DNA from: DASPKX01 sp035627835
Lineage (GTDB): Bacteria > Verrucomicrobiota > Verrucomicrobiia > Limisphaerales > SXQI01
Length of the DNA stretch: 55,127 nt
Direction: 5' to 3'
Assembly (NCBI GenBank): GCA_035627835.1
Contig: DASPKX010000083.1
Span: 1 to 55,127, forward strand
The position numbers and the translations under genes are program-made. Below the pieces are notes generated by a model that did not search any database, had not been told where the DNA came from, and saw nothing but the letters and a program-made list of their open reading frames with translations. Shown piece by piece: positions 8,428-17,811 of this stretch. How positions within the stretch are numbered: the first letter of the stretch is position 1; each line of letters begins with the position of its first letter.

Positions 8428-11400
8428 GTGGAACGGTTTCTCAAGGGGGTTTTGTTGCCAAACGGGCTTCATGGCCACTTGCAACTCGGTGCAACCAGCA
8501 TTAGGTTCTCCGCCACGTTCCCTGTGAGCACATCTTTCGTTTTTCCAAATGAAGATGAACGCCTGGAAGCTCTAGCAGCGTATCGAATCCTCGATACTGA
8601 ACCAGAAGAAGCGTTCGACGAACTCGCCCGGCTGGCATCTCAAATCTGCCGGACACCCTTGGCATTCATCAGCTTCGTCGATGCGGATCGTCAATGGAAC
8701 AAGTCCCGCATTGGCTGGAACCGCGCTGAGCTGCCTCGCGAAGGCTCTTTTTGCAGCAAGGCGATCGAGAAAGCCGACGGTCTCATTGTCGAAGACGCCC
8801 AGAAGGATCCGCGCTTTGCTGGCAGCCCTCTCGTCAGTGGACAACCGGGGGTTCGTTTTTATGCGGGGATTCCGCTGGCAATTTCCGCGGCGTCCGCCAG
8901 CCCTTTCCTGAACCCCGAAGTGGTGCCGCTCGGCACGTTGTGCGTGATGGACACCCATCCACGCACGCTGATCAACGAGCAACTGGAAGGGTTGCGCACT
9001 CTAGCCCGCCAGGTGGTGACGCAATTGGAATTGCGCCGAAATTTAGCGGACTTGAACGCAAAGCAGCAGCAAACGGAATTCCTGCTGCGCGAGTCGGAAG
9101 GATTTTACCACTCGCTGGTCGAAAGCCTTCCGCAAAACATCTTCCGCAAGGATCTGAAGGGGCGGTTCACATTTGTGAACACGCGGTTTTGCGAGACTCT
9201 CGGGAAACAACGGTCGGAGGTGATTGGGAAGACCGACTTTGATTTCTTCCCGCCGGAATTAGCCAGCAAGTATCAGGCAGACGATCAAAAGGTGATCCTT
9301 GCCGGGCAAACTCTTGACACGATTGAGCAGCATAAATCACCGGATGGCAGTTACAGCTATGTCCATGTGCTGAAAGCCCCGCTTAAGGATTTCACCGGGC
9401 GAATTATCGGCATCCAGGGAATTTTTTGGGACGAGACACTTCGTTTCAAAGCGGAGGAAGCGTTGGCGTTTGAACGTGATCTGCTCCGGGCGATGCTCGA
9501 TAACTCGCCGGACAGCATCTATTTCAAGGATCTGAAATCGCGCTTTATCCGATGCAGCCGCGCGCTCGCCGGGCACATGGGCATTAAAAACCCGGATGAA
9601 GCCATCGGCAAAACGGACTTTGATTACTTCAAGCCCGAGCATGCGCAACGCGCTTTTAACGACGAGCAGCGCATTATTAAAACGGGCGAGCCGATCATTG
9701 CGCAGGCGGAGAAGGAAGCTCTGCCCAGTGGCGAAGAACGCTGGGTGCTGACCTCGAAGGTTCCATTGCGCAATCGCCAGGGGACGGTGATGGGAACTTT
9801 GGGCATCTCCCGCGACATCACGGAACTGAAGCGCGCGGAGGCGGAGTTGGGCAAGGCCCGCGATGCCGCTTTGGAAACGGCCCGTCTGAAGTCAGAGTTC
9901 CTGGCGAACATGAGCCATGAAATCCGCACGCCGATGAACGCCGTGATCGGCATGAGCGGCTTGCTTCTCGAGACGAATTTGAACCCGGAGCAGCGCGATT
10001 TCGCCGACACGATTCGCCATAGCGCTGACGCCCTTCTGGATATCATCAACGACATCCTCGATTTCTCGAAAATTGAGGCCGGAAAGATGGCTTTGGAGAC
10101 CGTCGATTTTGACCTGTGCGAGACTGTCGAAGGGACGGTGGAACTTCTGGCAGAGCAGGCGGAGATCAAGGGCCTGGAGCTGCTAACGTGGCTGCCGACT
10201 GACTGCCCGCGTTATTTGAAAGGGGATCCTGGCCGACTGCGCCAGGTTCTAACGAACCTTCTCTCCAATGCAGTCAAATTCACAGAAACGGGTGAAGTTG
10301 TGCTGAGCGTCACGCCCGAAAACACGACTGAACAGCAGGCGACCCTGCGGTTTTCGGTGCGCGACACAGGCATTGGAGTGCCGGAGGAAGCGCAGAAGAA
10401 AATTTTTGAGGCGTTCACCCAGGCTGACGGTTCGACAACCCGTAAGTACGGGGGCACCGGGTTGGGTCTGGCGATAACACGGCAGTTGGTGGAGTTGCTC
10501 GGCGGGAACATTCAGTTGCAAAGCGCCCCAGGCAAAGGATCGACCTTCTCTTTCGTGCTCACGTTTGAACGCCAACCGTTCGCCCCCACGAAAACACCAG
10601 ATCCCATGATTAAAGGGCTGCGGGTGTTGGTCGTGGATGACAACGAAACCAATCGTGAGATCGTGCATCGGCAGGTAATTTCCTGGGGCATGCGCAACGG
10701 TTCAGCCGCGAATGGCGCGGATGCGCTAAAAATTCTGCGCAAAGCTGCTGCTGATCGGGATCCATATTCCCTCGCGATTCTCGACATGCAAATGCCGGAG
10801 ATGGATGGCCTCACGCTCGCCCGCACGATCAAGGACGACCCGCAGCTTGCGAATTTGAAGCTGATTATGCTCACGTCCCTGGGGTATCTCCCAGAGGAGC
10901 GGCGGTGGAAAGAAGCTGGCATTGACGCTTATTTGATCAAACCGGCCAAACAATCCCGCCTGCTGGACGCCATTGTCACTGCGCTGAAAACACGCATGGA
11001 AGTGGAGGAGCCGGCTGCCGCCGCGCCACGGCCTGTTCCGGTGAAACCGGCGCCCATCCGCGTGCTGTTGGCCGAGGACAATGCGGTGAATCAAAAGGTG
11101 GCTCTCCGCCAGCTCCTGAAGCTCGGTTATGGTGCAGATGCTGTAGCAAACGGCGCCGAGGCTTTAATTGCACTACACAAGATTCCTTACGACCTGGTGC
11201 TGATGGATTGCCACATGCCAGAGATGGATGGCTACCAGGCCACACGCCGCATTCGTGAGCTGGAGAAATCGCGCGGATTCCCCGGTCGGAACAAAGCAGT
11301 TTACGTGATTGCTCTGACGGCGAACGCGCTGGAGGGAGATCGGCAAAAGTGCCTGGACGCTGGGATGGACGATTACATCTCGAAGCCCGTTCGGCTGGAA

Positions 11401-11847
11401 GAGCTTGAGGCTGCCCTGCAACGCGCTGTGGCGCGGGCAACCAGTTCAGGCAACGGCAACCATGCTGCGGCGCCCACCCCGCGCGGAAGCTCGTTGGACG
11501 CAGAAACGCTCGAGAGCCTGCGCGCGCTCAAAATGGATGGCGAGCCAGACCCGCTCATAGAATTAATCGATCTTTTCCTCAAAGACGCTCCTCTCCGCCT
11601 GCGTGAGATCGAATCCGCGGTGCAAAACCGCAGCGCCCATGGACTGGAAGCCTCGGCCCACAGCTTGAAAGGAAGCTCGTCGAATCTCGGCGCTCGCCAC
11701 CTCTCCGCTCTGGCGGCGCAACTGGTCGGCATTGCGCGGGAAGGCCGCTTGAGTTTCGCGCCGGACGTGTTGGCGGAACTCAAGACAGAGTTTGACCAGG
11801 TTGTGGCCGCCCTGCTTGCTGAAAAAGGGAAGTGCGTCGGAATCTAG
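8428..11847 (+). CDS. Hybrid sensor histidine kinase: GAF-PAS-PAS-HisKA-HATPase-REC-REC-Hpt
   Basis: A 1139-residue soluble multi-step phosphorelay kinase. A GAF domain (~35-185) opens with RLEALAAYRILDTEPEEAFD, and two PAS domains follow (~225-345 and ~350-470; both contain an E-x-IGKTDFDYF-type block). HisKA carries the phospho-accepting His497 in MSHEIRTPMNAVIGM. HATPase_c shows NLLSNAVKFTETGEV, DTGIGVP and GGTGLGLAI. REC1 has acidic D737-D738 and phospho-acceptor D786 (ILDMQMPEMDG), and REC2 has D927 (LMDCHMPEMDG). Hpt carries His1078 in AHSLKGSSSNLG. There are no membrane segments, so it senses a cytosolic cue. The GTG at 8428 lies only 25 nt from the divergent CARDB start; the GTG at 8524 (VSTSFVFPNED) would leave room for promoters and may be the true start. 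Confidence 0.93.
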   Translation: MERFLKGVLLPNGLHGHLQLGATSIRFSATFPVSTSFVFPNEDERLEALAAYRILDTEPEEAFDELARLASQICRTPLAFISFVDADRQWNKSRIGWNRAELPREGSFCSKAIEKADGLIVEDAQKDPRFAGSPLVSGQPGVRFYAGIPLAISAASASPFLNPEVVPLGTLCVMDTHPRTLINEQLEGLRTLARQVVTQLELRRNLADLNAKQQQTEFLLRESEGFYHSLVESLPQNIFRKDLKGRFTFVNTRFCETLGKQRSEVIGKTDFDFFPPELASKYQADDQKVILAGQTLDTIEQHKSPDGSYSYVHVLKAPLKDFTGRIIGIQGIFWDETLRFKAEEALAFERDLLRAMLDNSPDSIYFKDLKSRFIRCSRALAGHMGIKNPDEAIGKTDFDYFKPEHAQRAFNDEQRIIKTGEPIIAQAEKEALPSGEERWVLTSKVPLRNRQGTVMGTLGISRDITELKRAEAELGKARDAALETARLKSEFLANMSHEIRTPMNAVIGMSGLLLETNLNPEQRDFADTIRHSADALLDIINDILDFSKIEAGKMALETVDFDLCETVEGTVELLAEQAEIKGLELLTWLPTDCPRYLKGDPGRLRQVLTNLLSNAVKFTETGEVVLSVTPENTTEQQATLRFSVRDTGIGVPEEAQKKIFEAFTQADGSTTRKYGGTGLGLAITRQLVELLGGNIQLQSAPGKGSTFSFVLTFERQPFAPTKTPDPMIKGLRVLVVDDNETNREIVHRQVISWGMRNGSAANGADALKILRKAAADRDPYSLAILDMQMPEMDGLTLARTIKDDPQLANLKLIMLTSLGYLPEERRWKEAGIDAYLIKPAKQSRLLDAIVTALKTRMEVEEPAAAAPRPVPVKPAPIRVLLAEDNAVNQKVALRQLLKLGYGADAVANGAEALIALHKIPYDLVLMDCHMPEMDGYQATRRIRELEKSRGFPGRNKAVYVIALTANALEGDRQKCLDAGMDDYISKPVRLEELEAALQRAVARATSSGNGNHAAAPTPRGSSLDAETLESLRALKMDGEPDPLIELIDLFLKDAPLRLREIESAVQNRSAHGLEASAHSLKGSSSNLGARHLSALAAQLVGIAREGRLSFAPDVLAELKTEFDQVVAALLAEKGKCVGI

Positions 11848-11901
11848 GCTGCTGTTTGCGGGTTTGCCCCAGGCAGGTTCCCTGCTAATAAATCGCGCGT
11901 C

Positions 11902-13185
11902 ATGACGATTTTTGACGAGTTGCAATGGCGTGGGTTGGTTGCGGATTGCACAGACGAAGCCGCATTGCGCGAGCGTCTGGCCAAAGGCCCGATCACATTG
12001 TATTGCGGGTTTGATCCCACTGCCGACTCGCTCCACGTCGGGAATCTCGTTCCTCTGCTGGCCCTTCGCCGATTTCAGCTTCATGGCCACAATCCAATCG
12101 CCCTCGCTGGCGGGGCGACCGGATTAATTGGCGATCCAAGCGGCAAGTCGGCTGAGCGAAACTTGCTCACTCGCGAATTGCTGGAGCACAACATTTCATC
12201 GGTGAAAAAGCAGCTCGCGCGCCTGCTCGATTTCGACACCCAAGCCAACAAGGCCCAGTTGCTTGATAATGCTTCGTGGACAGCGCCGATCAGCTACCTC
12301 GATTTTCTGCGCGATGTCGGCAAGCACTTTTCAGTGAACATGATGGTTCACAAGGAAAGCGTGCGCGCCCGCATGGAAGACCGTGACGCCGGCATCAGCT
12401 ACACGGAGTTCAGCTACATGCTGCTGCAGGCCTTCGACTTCTACCATCTGCGCGCCCAGCACAATTGTGAGCTGCAAATTGGCGGCAGCGATCAGTGGGG
12501 GAACATCACTGCGGGCATCGATTTGGCGCGCAAGAAGATCGGGGCATCTGTCTTCGGTCTCACGCTGCCGTTGCTCACAAATGCGGACGGGAGCAAGTTC
12601 GGCAAGACGGTCGCAGGCGCGGTGTGGCTCGACCCGCAACGCACGAGCGTTTATCGCTTCTACCAATTCTGGATTCGAGCGGATGATCGCGATGTTGTTC
12701 GTTTGCTCAAGTTCTTCACCTTCCTCTCCAAAGAAGAAATCGAAGCGCTCGAGCAGCAGCACACGGCGAAGCCGGAAGCGCGTGAAGCGCACAAAGCGCT
12801 GGCGAAGGCGGTCACCACGCTCATTCACGGGAGCGCGGCAACGGAAGAAGCTATTCGCGCCAGTGAGATCCTGTTCGGCGGCGGCCTCGAAGGGATCTCT
12901 GAATCCACCTTTAAAGACATCGTTGGTGAGGTTCCCACAAAGGAAATCGAGAGCGCGCGCTTTAGCGGGGCTGGCTTGCCCTTGGTGGAAGCCCTGGCGC
13001 ACTCCGGGCTTGCGACATCGAAGGGTCAGGCTCGCAAGGATGTGGAAGGGGGCGGCATTTACGTGAACAATATCCGCGAAGGCAATGCCCAGCGGGCTCT
13101 CAGCCAGGCGGATTTTCTATTCGGCAAGTATTTGCTCCTTCGCAAAGGCAAACGGAATTATACCGTCCTGAGCCTCACGACCTGA
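11902..13185 (+). CDS. tyrS: Tyrosyl-tRNA synthetase
   Basis: A 427-residue class I aminoacyl-tRNA synthetase. The ATP-binding HIGH-type motif is HVGN in YCGFDPTADSLHVGNLVPLL. LAGGATGLIGDPSGKSAER follows it, and the tyrosine-binding QIGGSDQWGNI block is clear. The KMSKS-type loop reads KFGKT (SKFGKTVAGAVWLD). The C-terminal ~65 residues form the S4-like RNA-binding domain (LVEALAHSGLATSKGQARKDV ... GGGIYVNN). The length and architecture are those of bacterial TyrS. It starts at the ATG at 11902, 54 nt after the histidine kinase, with no obvious terminator between them. Confidence 0.98.
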   Translation: MTIFDELQWRGLVADCTDEAALRERLAKGPITLYCGFDPTADSLHVGNLVPLLALRRFQLHGHNPIALAGGATGLIGDPSGKSAERNLLTRELLEHNISSVKKQLARLLDFDTQANKAQLLDNASWTAPISYLDFLRDVGKHFSVNMMVHKESVRARMEDRDAGISYTEFSYMLLQAFDFYHLRAQHNCELQIGGSDQWGNITAGIDLARKKIGASVFGLTLPLLTNADGSKFGKTVAGAVWLDPQRTSVYRFYQFWIRADDRDVVRLLKFFTFLSKEEIEALEQQHTAKPEAREAHKALAKAVTTLIHGSAATEEAIRASEILFGGGLEGISESTFKDIVGEVPTKEIESARFSGAGLPLVEALAHSGLATSKGQARKDVEGGGIYVNNIREGNAQRALSQADFLFGKYLLLRKGKRNYTVLSLTT

Positions 13186-13189
13186 GAGG

Positions 13190-13210
13190 GGGCTTCTAAG
13201 TAGGAGGCCC
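13190..13210 (+). terminator. Weak hairpin after tyrS, possible terminator
   Basis: A 7-bp stem (13190-13196 with 13204-13210, one G-U pair) and a 7-nt loop, 5 nt after the tyrS stop. There is no T tract, so termination is uncertain. Confidence 0.25.
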
Positions 13211-13259
13211 ACTGGCCGGGGTTGAACAGCTCTGGCATCGTGAATGTCATAACGCTGCT

Positions 13260-14600
13260 ATGCGACTGAACTCGTTGCTTACTGCCGTCGTGCTTGCATT
13301 TGCGCCATTGCAGAGTTTTGGCGCAGAGCCCGCTGCAAATTCAGCCGCCGATCCCCGGCGAGACGCCACTGTGATCGCGGTCGAGAAAGTCATGCCGACC
13401 GTCGTGAACATCGCGACGAAAACGGTGGTTGAGCGGCCGGTCTGGATCCGCAATTGGTTTGGCTGGCATTACGGGGGAGTCCAGGCAGGCCCTCCGCAAT
13501 ACAGCGCAGGCTCAGGCGTGATCGTGGACGAGGAAGGTTACGTCCTGAGCAATGTTCATGTCGTTGAAGGAGCCACGGAGATCTGGGTCAAGCTTCATGA
13601 TGGATCGATGCTTCAGGCGGATCTGGTCGCCGGAGCCAAGAACACGGATGTCGCTGTCCTGAAGCTAAAGGGAAAGCCAGGCCAAAAGTTTCAAGCCGCT
13701 CAGTTGGCTGCTGAAAACGATCTCCTGCTCGGCGAAACGGTTATCACGTTGGGGAACCCATTCGGCCTTGGTGGGTCTGTGAGCCGCGGGATTCTCAGCT
13801 CCAAAAGTCGCCGGGAACGGGTCGAAGGCTCGCTGGAAATTGCGGATTGGCTTCAGACTGATGCAGCGATTAACCCTGGCAACAGTGGCGGGCCGTTGAT
13901 CAATTTGCGGGGTGAGGTTATAGGCCTGAACGTGGCGGTTTATCGTGAAGGCCAGGGCATCGGCTTTGCGATTCCGATTAAGCGCGTCCTCGAAGCCTTC
14001 TCCGAACTATTCACTCCGGAAGCGCTCCGGTCCCTCTGGCTGGGCGCGACATTTGAGTCTCAAACCAACAGTTACGCCGTAAAAGCGGTCGAAAGAGACA
14101 GCCCTGCCGAAAAGGCTGGGCTGAAGCCAGGCGATGTCGTCACCCGGGTCCAGGGGCAAGCTCCCCGCAGCCTCATCGAGCTTCATCGCTTGCTCCTGCC
14201 ACGCGGGAACTCGCGCGACCTCGAACTGGCGGTCCGCCGCGGGAACAGCGAGCGGCCGATTAAAGTGCGATTGATACCCGAGAGCGCCTATTTCACAGCA
14301 AACTACCTCCAGGAACGGATCGGAGTGACGGTGCAACCGTTGACGGCCGCGGATGCGCAGCGGCTGGGGCTTGGCGCATTGGAGGGGCTGGTTGTCACCG
14401 CAGTCGAGGCAAACAGCCCCGCCTCGGACGCAGGCCTGCAGCGCGGTTATATTTTAAGCAAGATCGATGAACTGCCCATCGCTGACGTCGTCGCTGCTGG
14501 AAGAGCCGTTCATAACCGGAAGGCCGGGGAGTTGGTGAAGGTTCTTGCGACCAGCCCTCGAAGCATGCGGAGCGGTTTATTTGAACTGGTTTTACGTTGA
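13260..14600 (+). CDS. HtrA/DegP-like periplasmic serine protease with two PDZ domains
   Basis: A 446-residue S1C protease. The signal peptide is MRLNSLLTAVVLAFAPLQSFG, cleaved near GA-EPA. The trypsin-like domain carries the full triad: His100 (LSNVHVVEG), Asp130 (KNTDVAVLKL) and Ser209 (NPGNSGGPLIN). Two PDZ domains follow, at about 255-345 (VKAVERDSPAEKAGLKPGDVV) and 350-435 (VTAVEANSPASDAGLQRGYIL). It probably degrades or refolds damaged envelope proteins and is likely induced under envelope stress; no sigma-E-type promoter was identified. Strain-level naming (degP, degQ or mucD) cannot be settled from sequence alone. Confidence 0.93.
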   Translation: MRLNSLLTAVVLAFAPLQSFGAEPAANSAADPRRDATVIAVEKVMPTVVNIATKTVVERPVWIRNWFGWHYGGVQAGPPQYSAGSGVIVDEEGYVLSNVHVVEGATEIWVKLHDGSMLQADLVAGAKNTDVAVLKLKGKPGQKFQAAQLAAENDLLLGETVITLGNPFGLGGSVSRGILSSKSRRERVEGSLEIADWLQTDAAINPGNSGGPLINLRGEVIGLNVAVYREGQGIGFAIPIKRVLEAFSELFTPEALRSLWLGATFESQTNSYAVKAVERDSPAEKAGLKPGDVVTRVQGQAPRSLIELHRLLLPRGNSRDLELAVRRGNSERPIKVRLIPESAYFTANYLQERIGVTVQPLTAADAQRLGLGALEGLVVTAVEANSPASDAGLQRGYILSKIDELPIADVVAAGRAVHNRKAGELVKVLATSPRSMRSGLFELVLR

Positions 14601-14645
14601 AGTGACGAGGCCCCCCGAGTAGAAACTCCTGTTTTACCGGCGTGG

Positions 14646-15605
14646 ATGCCAGACCCCATGATTGAAGTTGAAAACCTGACCAAGCGGTATGCGGGACATA
14701 CCGCTGTTTCGGGCGTTTCTTTCAGCGTCGATCGGGGCGAGATCGTGGGCTTGCTCGGGCTGAATGGCGCGGGCAAGAGCACGATCATGCGCATCCTGAG
14801 CGGATTTTTACCCGCCACCTCCGGCTCCGTGCGGGTGGCAGGCTACGATGTCTTTCACCAATCGACAGAAACCCGCAAGCGCATCGGGTACATGCCGGAG
14901 AACAACCCGTTGCCAGTGGAGATGCGGGTTCGTGAATACCTGAAGTTTCGAGCGCGCCTGAAGGGAATGACTCGCGCTCACATCCGCGAGAGGCTTGATG
15001 CGGTTATAACCCAATGCGGCCTGGCGGACGTTCACAAGAAGATCATTGGCCATCTTTCGAAGGGCTACCGGCAACGGGTCGGCCTGGCTGATGCCCTCAT
15101 TCATGAGCCTGAACTGGTCATTCTGGATGAGCCAACCATTGGGCTTGATCCCAATCAGATTCGATCTGTGCGCCAACTCATTAAGAGCCTTGGCGGCGCG
15201 TACACCGTGCTCCTTTCCACGCACATTTTGCCCGAAGTGGAGATGACATGCACACGTGTGCTGATCCTGCACCAGGGCCGCATCCCAGTGGCGGACACAC
15301 CGGAGAATCTCCGAGCCACCATTTTCCAGGGCGGCATGGTGCTCGCTGAAATTGCCGCGTCACCGGATGAGCTGCGGAATCGCTTCGAGGAAATTGAGCA
15401 AATCGAGCATTTCGATGTCAGCCCGATTGAGGGGGATTACTATCGCTGCGCGCTGACTCCCCGCGACGGCGTTGACCTGCGACCGCTGATTTACGAGGAG
15501 GCGTTCCGCAACCAGTGGCGCATGCGCGAGTTGACGCGCGAGCGGCACACGCTCGAGGATATTTTCGTCCGCGTCACCCGTTCGCACGAGGAGGAGGCAG
15601 CCTGA
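14646..15605 (+). CDS. ABC transporter ATP-binding protein, GldA-like
   Basis: A 319-residue ABC ATPase. Walker A is GLNGAGKST, the signature is LSKGYRQRVGLADAL, Walker B is LVILDEPTIGLDP, and the switch His is LLSTHILPEVE. A ~90-residue C-terminal extension follows the nucleotide-binding domain, as in GldA/CcmA-type subunits. The start may be 14646 (MPDPMIEVENL) or the internal ATG at 14658 (MIEVENLTKRY). The TGA overlaps the permease ATG by one base (TGATG). Its partners are the GldF-like and GldG-like proteins immediately downstream. In Bacteroidota such complexes are linked to gliding, but outside that phylum the substrate is unknown. Confidence 0.92.
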   Translation: MPDPMIEVENLTKRYAGHTAVSGVSFSVDRGEIVGLLGLNGAGKSTIMRILSGFLPATSGSVRVAGYDVFHQSTETRKRIGYMPENNPLPVEMRVREYLKFRARLKGMTRAHIRERLDAVITQCGLADVHKKIIGHLSKGYRQRVGLADALIHEPELVILDEPTIGLDPNQIRSVRQLIKSLGGAYTVLLSTHILPEVEMTCTRVLILHQGRIPVADTPENLRATIFQGGMVLAEIAASPDELRNRFEEIEQIEHFDVSPIEGDYYRCALTPRDGVDLRPLIYEEAFRNQWRMRELTRERHTLEDIFVRVTRSHEEEAA

Positions 15606-16360
15606 TGCAAGTTTTTCGAACTCTCGTCCGGCGCGAGTTGGGCGGGTATTTCTTCGCGTTCACGGGGTACATCATCATTGCCGGAGTGCTGCTCCTGCTT
15701 GGATTCAGCTTTGTGGACATCGTCGGGAAGCTGAACAACGACGCCACAGACGCTCCGGTGACCGAGGTGTTCTACGCGTCGATGTACTTCTGGATCATTC
15801 TGCTGCTGAGCGCGCCGGTCATGACGATGCGGTCGTTCGCGCAGGAACGCGCCCTCGGCACTTACGAGACGCTGATGACTTCGCCCGTGAGTGACTGGCA
15901 GGTGGTTCTCTCAAAGTTTACCGGCGCCCTGCTGTTCTACCTGATTACCTGGGCGCCGCTGATTGGTTACGTCGCTTTGCTAAATCATTTCACAGGCCAG
16001 GAGAAGATCGCGCTGCTGCCGTGGACCCTGGCCACAACGTACTTGGGAATTTTCCTGATCGGCTGCCTGTTCATCTCCATGGGGGTTTTTGCCTCATCGC
16101 TAACGCGCAGCCAAATCGTCGCGGCCATTATCAGTTACGCCATTGGGCTGGCGCTATTCATTCTAAGCCTGCGCCCCGGTGTGCAGGTTGCAGACAACGA
16201 TTGGCTGGCTCAACTCCTTGCGCACACGTCTATGACGGAGCACATGGCGGAGTTCGCCCGGGGGGTTATCGACACCAGATATCTTGTTTACTACGCCTCG
16301 CTTACGACCTTGTTCCTTTTCCTGACGCACAAAGTGGTGGAGTCCCGCCGCTGGAAGTGA
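15605..16360 (+). CDS. ABC-2 type membrane permease, GldF-like
   Basis: A 251-residue integral membrane protein starting MQVFRTLVRRELGGYFF. It has about six hydrophobic helices, for example YIIIAGVLLLLGFSFVDIV, MYFWIILLLSAPVMTM and LGIFLIGCLFISMGVFA. The conserved MRSFAQERALGTYETLMTSPVS loop is the ABC-2 coupling motif. It forms the transmembrane part of the transporter with the preceding ATPase. The ATG shares a base with the ATPase stop; a longer reading from 15515 is antisense-like and has no membrane character. The next gene begins 4 nt downstream. Confidence 0.93.
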   Translation: MQVFRTLVRRELGGYFFAFTGYIIIAGVLLLLGFSFVDIVGKLNNDATDAPVTEVFYASMYFWIILLLSAPVMTMRSFAQERALGTYETLMTSPVSDWQVVLSKFTGALLFYLITWAPLIGYVALLNHFTGQEKIALLPWTLATTYLGIFLIGCLFISMGVFASSLTRSQIVAAIISYAIGLALFILSLRPGVQVADNDWLAQLLAHTSMTEHMAEFARGVIDTRYLVYYASLTTLFLFLTHKVVESRRWK

Positions 16361-16364
16361 AGCT

Positions 16365-17810
16365 ATGGATCCATACCTCCCTCCCAGCTTCACTCCCGGA
16401 CGCAAATGGCGCATTGGCCTGAATGTCATTTTTTCCGCCCTCCTGCTGGTCGTTGTGCTCGGGATGGTGAATTACCTCTCGAATCGCTTCCACTACCGCT
16501 GGACCGCTGGCGCGCCTCCGCTTTCCGCCACGACTCGGCATCTGCTGAACACGCTTACGAACGACGTGAAGGTGATCGTCTATTACGATCGCGAGGATGA
16601 CCTTTTCAGCTCCGTCTCAACGCTGCTGCACCAGTTTAAACTTCAATCCCCACGCCTGCAGGTGGAGTTCGTGGACCATCGTTTGCCGGGGCGCGCCCAG
16701 CAAATTCGGGAGACTTACAAGTTTGTCGATCAAAGCGATGGCAATCGGATCATCTTCGACGCGCAGAATCGGGTGAAAGTGGTCCATGACAAGGAACTGT
16801 CGGTCTATGACACCGATGCCGCCATTCAGGGGCGGCCGATCCGCCGCACAGCTTTTCGCGGTGAGCAGTTGTTCAGCTCCGCGATCTACAGCGTTTGCAA
16901 CGCGGAGCAGCCGAAAGTCTATTTCCTGACCGGGCATGGAGAGCACGATTCCGAAGACAAACGACAGGATGGCTACAGCCGTTTTCGCGAGATCCTGGAA
17001 CAAAACAACGTGGAGGTGCGCGAGTTCAACGCCCTGCTCCGCTCGGATGTTCCGCTCGATTGCGATCTGCTTATCATCCCCGGCCCCGTGGAGCCGTTGC
17101 AGCCAATTGAGCTGGAACGGCTCAGCCGTTACCTGGCCGCGCCGGGCCGGTTGATGGTGATGTATCGATTCAACACCCAACGAATTCAGACTGGCCTCGA
17201 CGCCCTCCTGCTTCAATATGGCATCGAGGTGGGACAAGGCGTGGTTGCGGACAGCACACGCGCGCAAGCGGGAGATGAAACGGTGCTCGTGCTGGATAAT
17301 TTCGGTGTTCACCCGATCGCAACTCCGCTCGATAACTCCGCGATTGCCATGGCGTTCCCCCGCCCCGTGACCGCGCGTGAAGGCAAAGGCCGCAGCGCGG
17401 ATGCCGCCAATGCTGTCAACCTCCTGCTAACGAGTGAGGATGGCACCGTGACAGCTCGCGGTCAGACCAGGAAAGGAAACTTCTCCGTTGCCGCAGCCTC
17501 CGAAAAAGGAGCGATCGCGGGGGTAAGCTCATTGCGAAACTCAACGCGCATCGTGGCCACGGGTGATGCTCTGTTCCTGAGCAACGTGATGCTGGATCAG
17601 GCCGCGAATTATGATTTTGCGAACCTGGCTGTAAATTGGCTTCTCAATCGCGAGCTGCTTCTGGGCGACATCCCGCCGCGTGCGATTGAGGAATATCGGC
17701 TTTCATTAACGCGGGATGAAATGAAGGAGGTTCGCCTCTTCTTCCTGGTCGTAGCCCCCGGCGCCGCTTTGCTGATTGGCGCGATTGTCTGGTTCCGCCG
17801 CCGTTTTTGA
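16365..17810 (+). CDS. GldG-family ABC-associated protein (DUF4350-like extracytoplasmic domain)
   Basis: A 481-residue protein anchored by an N-terminal helix (WRIGLNVIFSALLLVVVLGMVNYLS) and a C-terminal helix (LFFLVVAPGAALLIGAIVWF), with a large periplasmic domain between them. GldG/IFT52-type features include VKVIVYYDREDDLFS, a VYFLTGHGEHDSE block, LLIIPGPVEPLQPIELERLSRYL and RLMVMYRF. It works with the GldA/GldF-like ATPase and permease. It lies 4 nt after the permease, with the DUF4340 gene starting immediately after its stop, so it is clearly operonic. In GldG relatives the domain may bind or regulate; there is no catalytic evidence. Confidence 0.9.
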   Translation: MDPYLPPSFTPGRKWRIGLNVIFSALLLVVVLGMVNYLSNRFHYRWTAGAPPLSATTRHLLNTLTNDVKVIVYYDREDDLFSSVSTLLHQFKLQSPRLQVEFVDHRLPGRAQQIRETYKFVDQSDGNRIIFDAQNRVKVVHDKELSVYDTDAAIQGRPIRRTAFRGEQLFSSAIYSVCNAEQPKVYFLTGHGEHDSEDKRQDGYSRFREILEQNNVEVREFNALLRSDVPLDCDLLIIPGPVEPLQPIELERLSRYLAAPGRLMVMYRFNTQRIQTGLDALLLQYGIEVGQGVVADSTRAQAGDETVLVLDNFGVHPIATPLDNSAIAMAFPRPVTAREGKGRSADAANAVNLLLTSEDGTVTARGQTRKGNFSVAAASEKGAIAGVSSLRNSTRIVATGDALFLSNVMLDQAANYDFANLAVNWLLNRELLLGDIPPRAIEEYRLSLTRDEMKEVRLFFLVVAPGAALLIGAIVWFRRRF

Positions 17811-17811
17811 C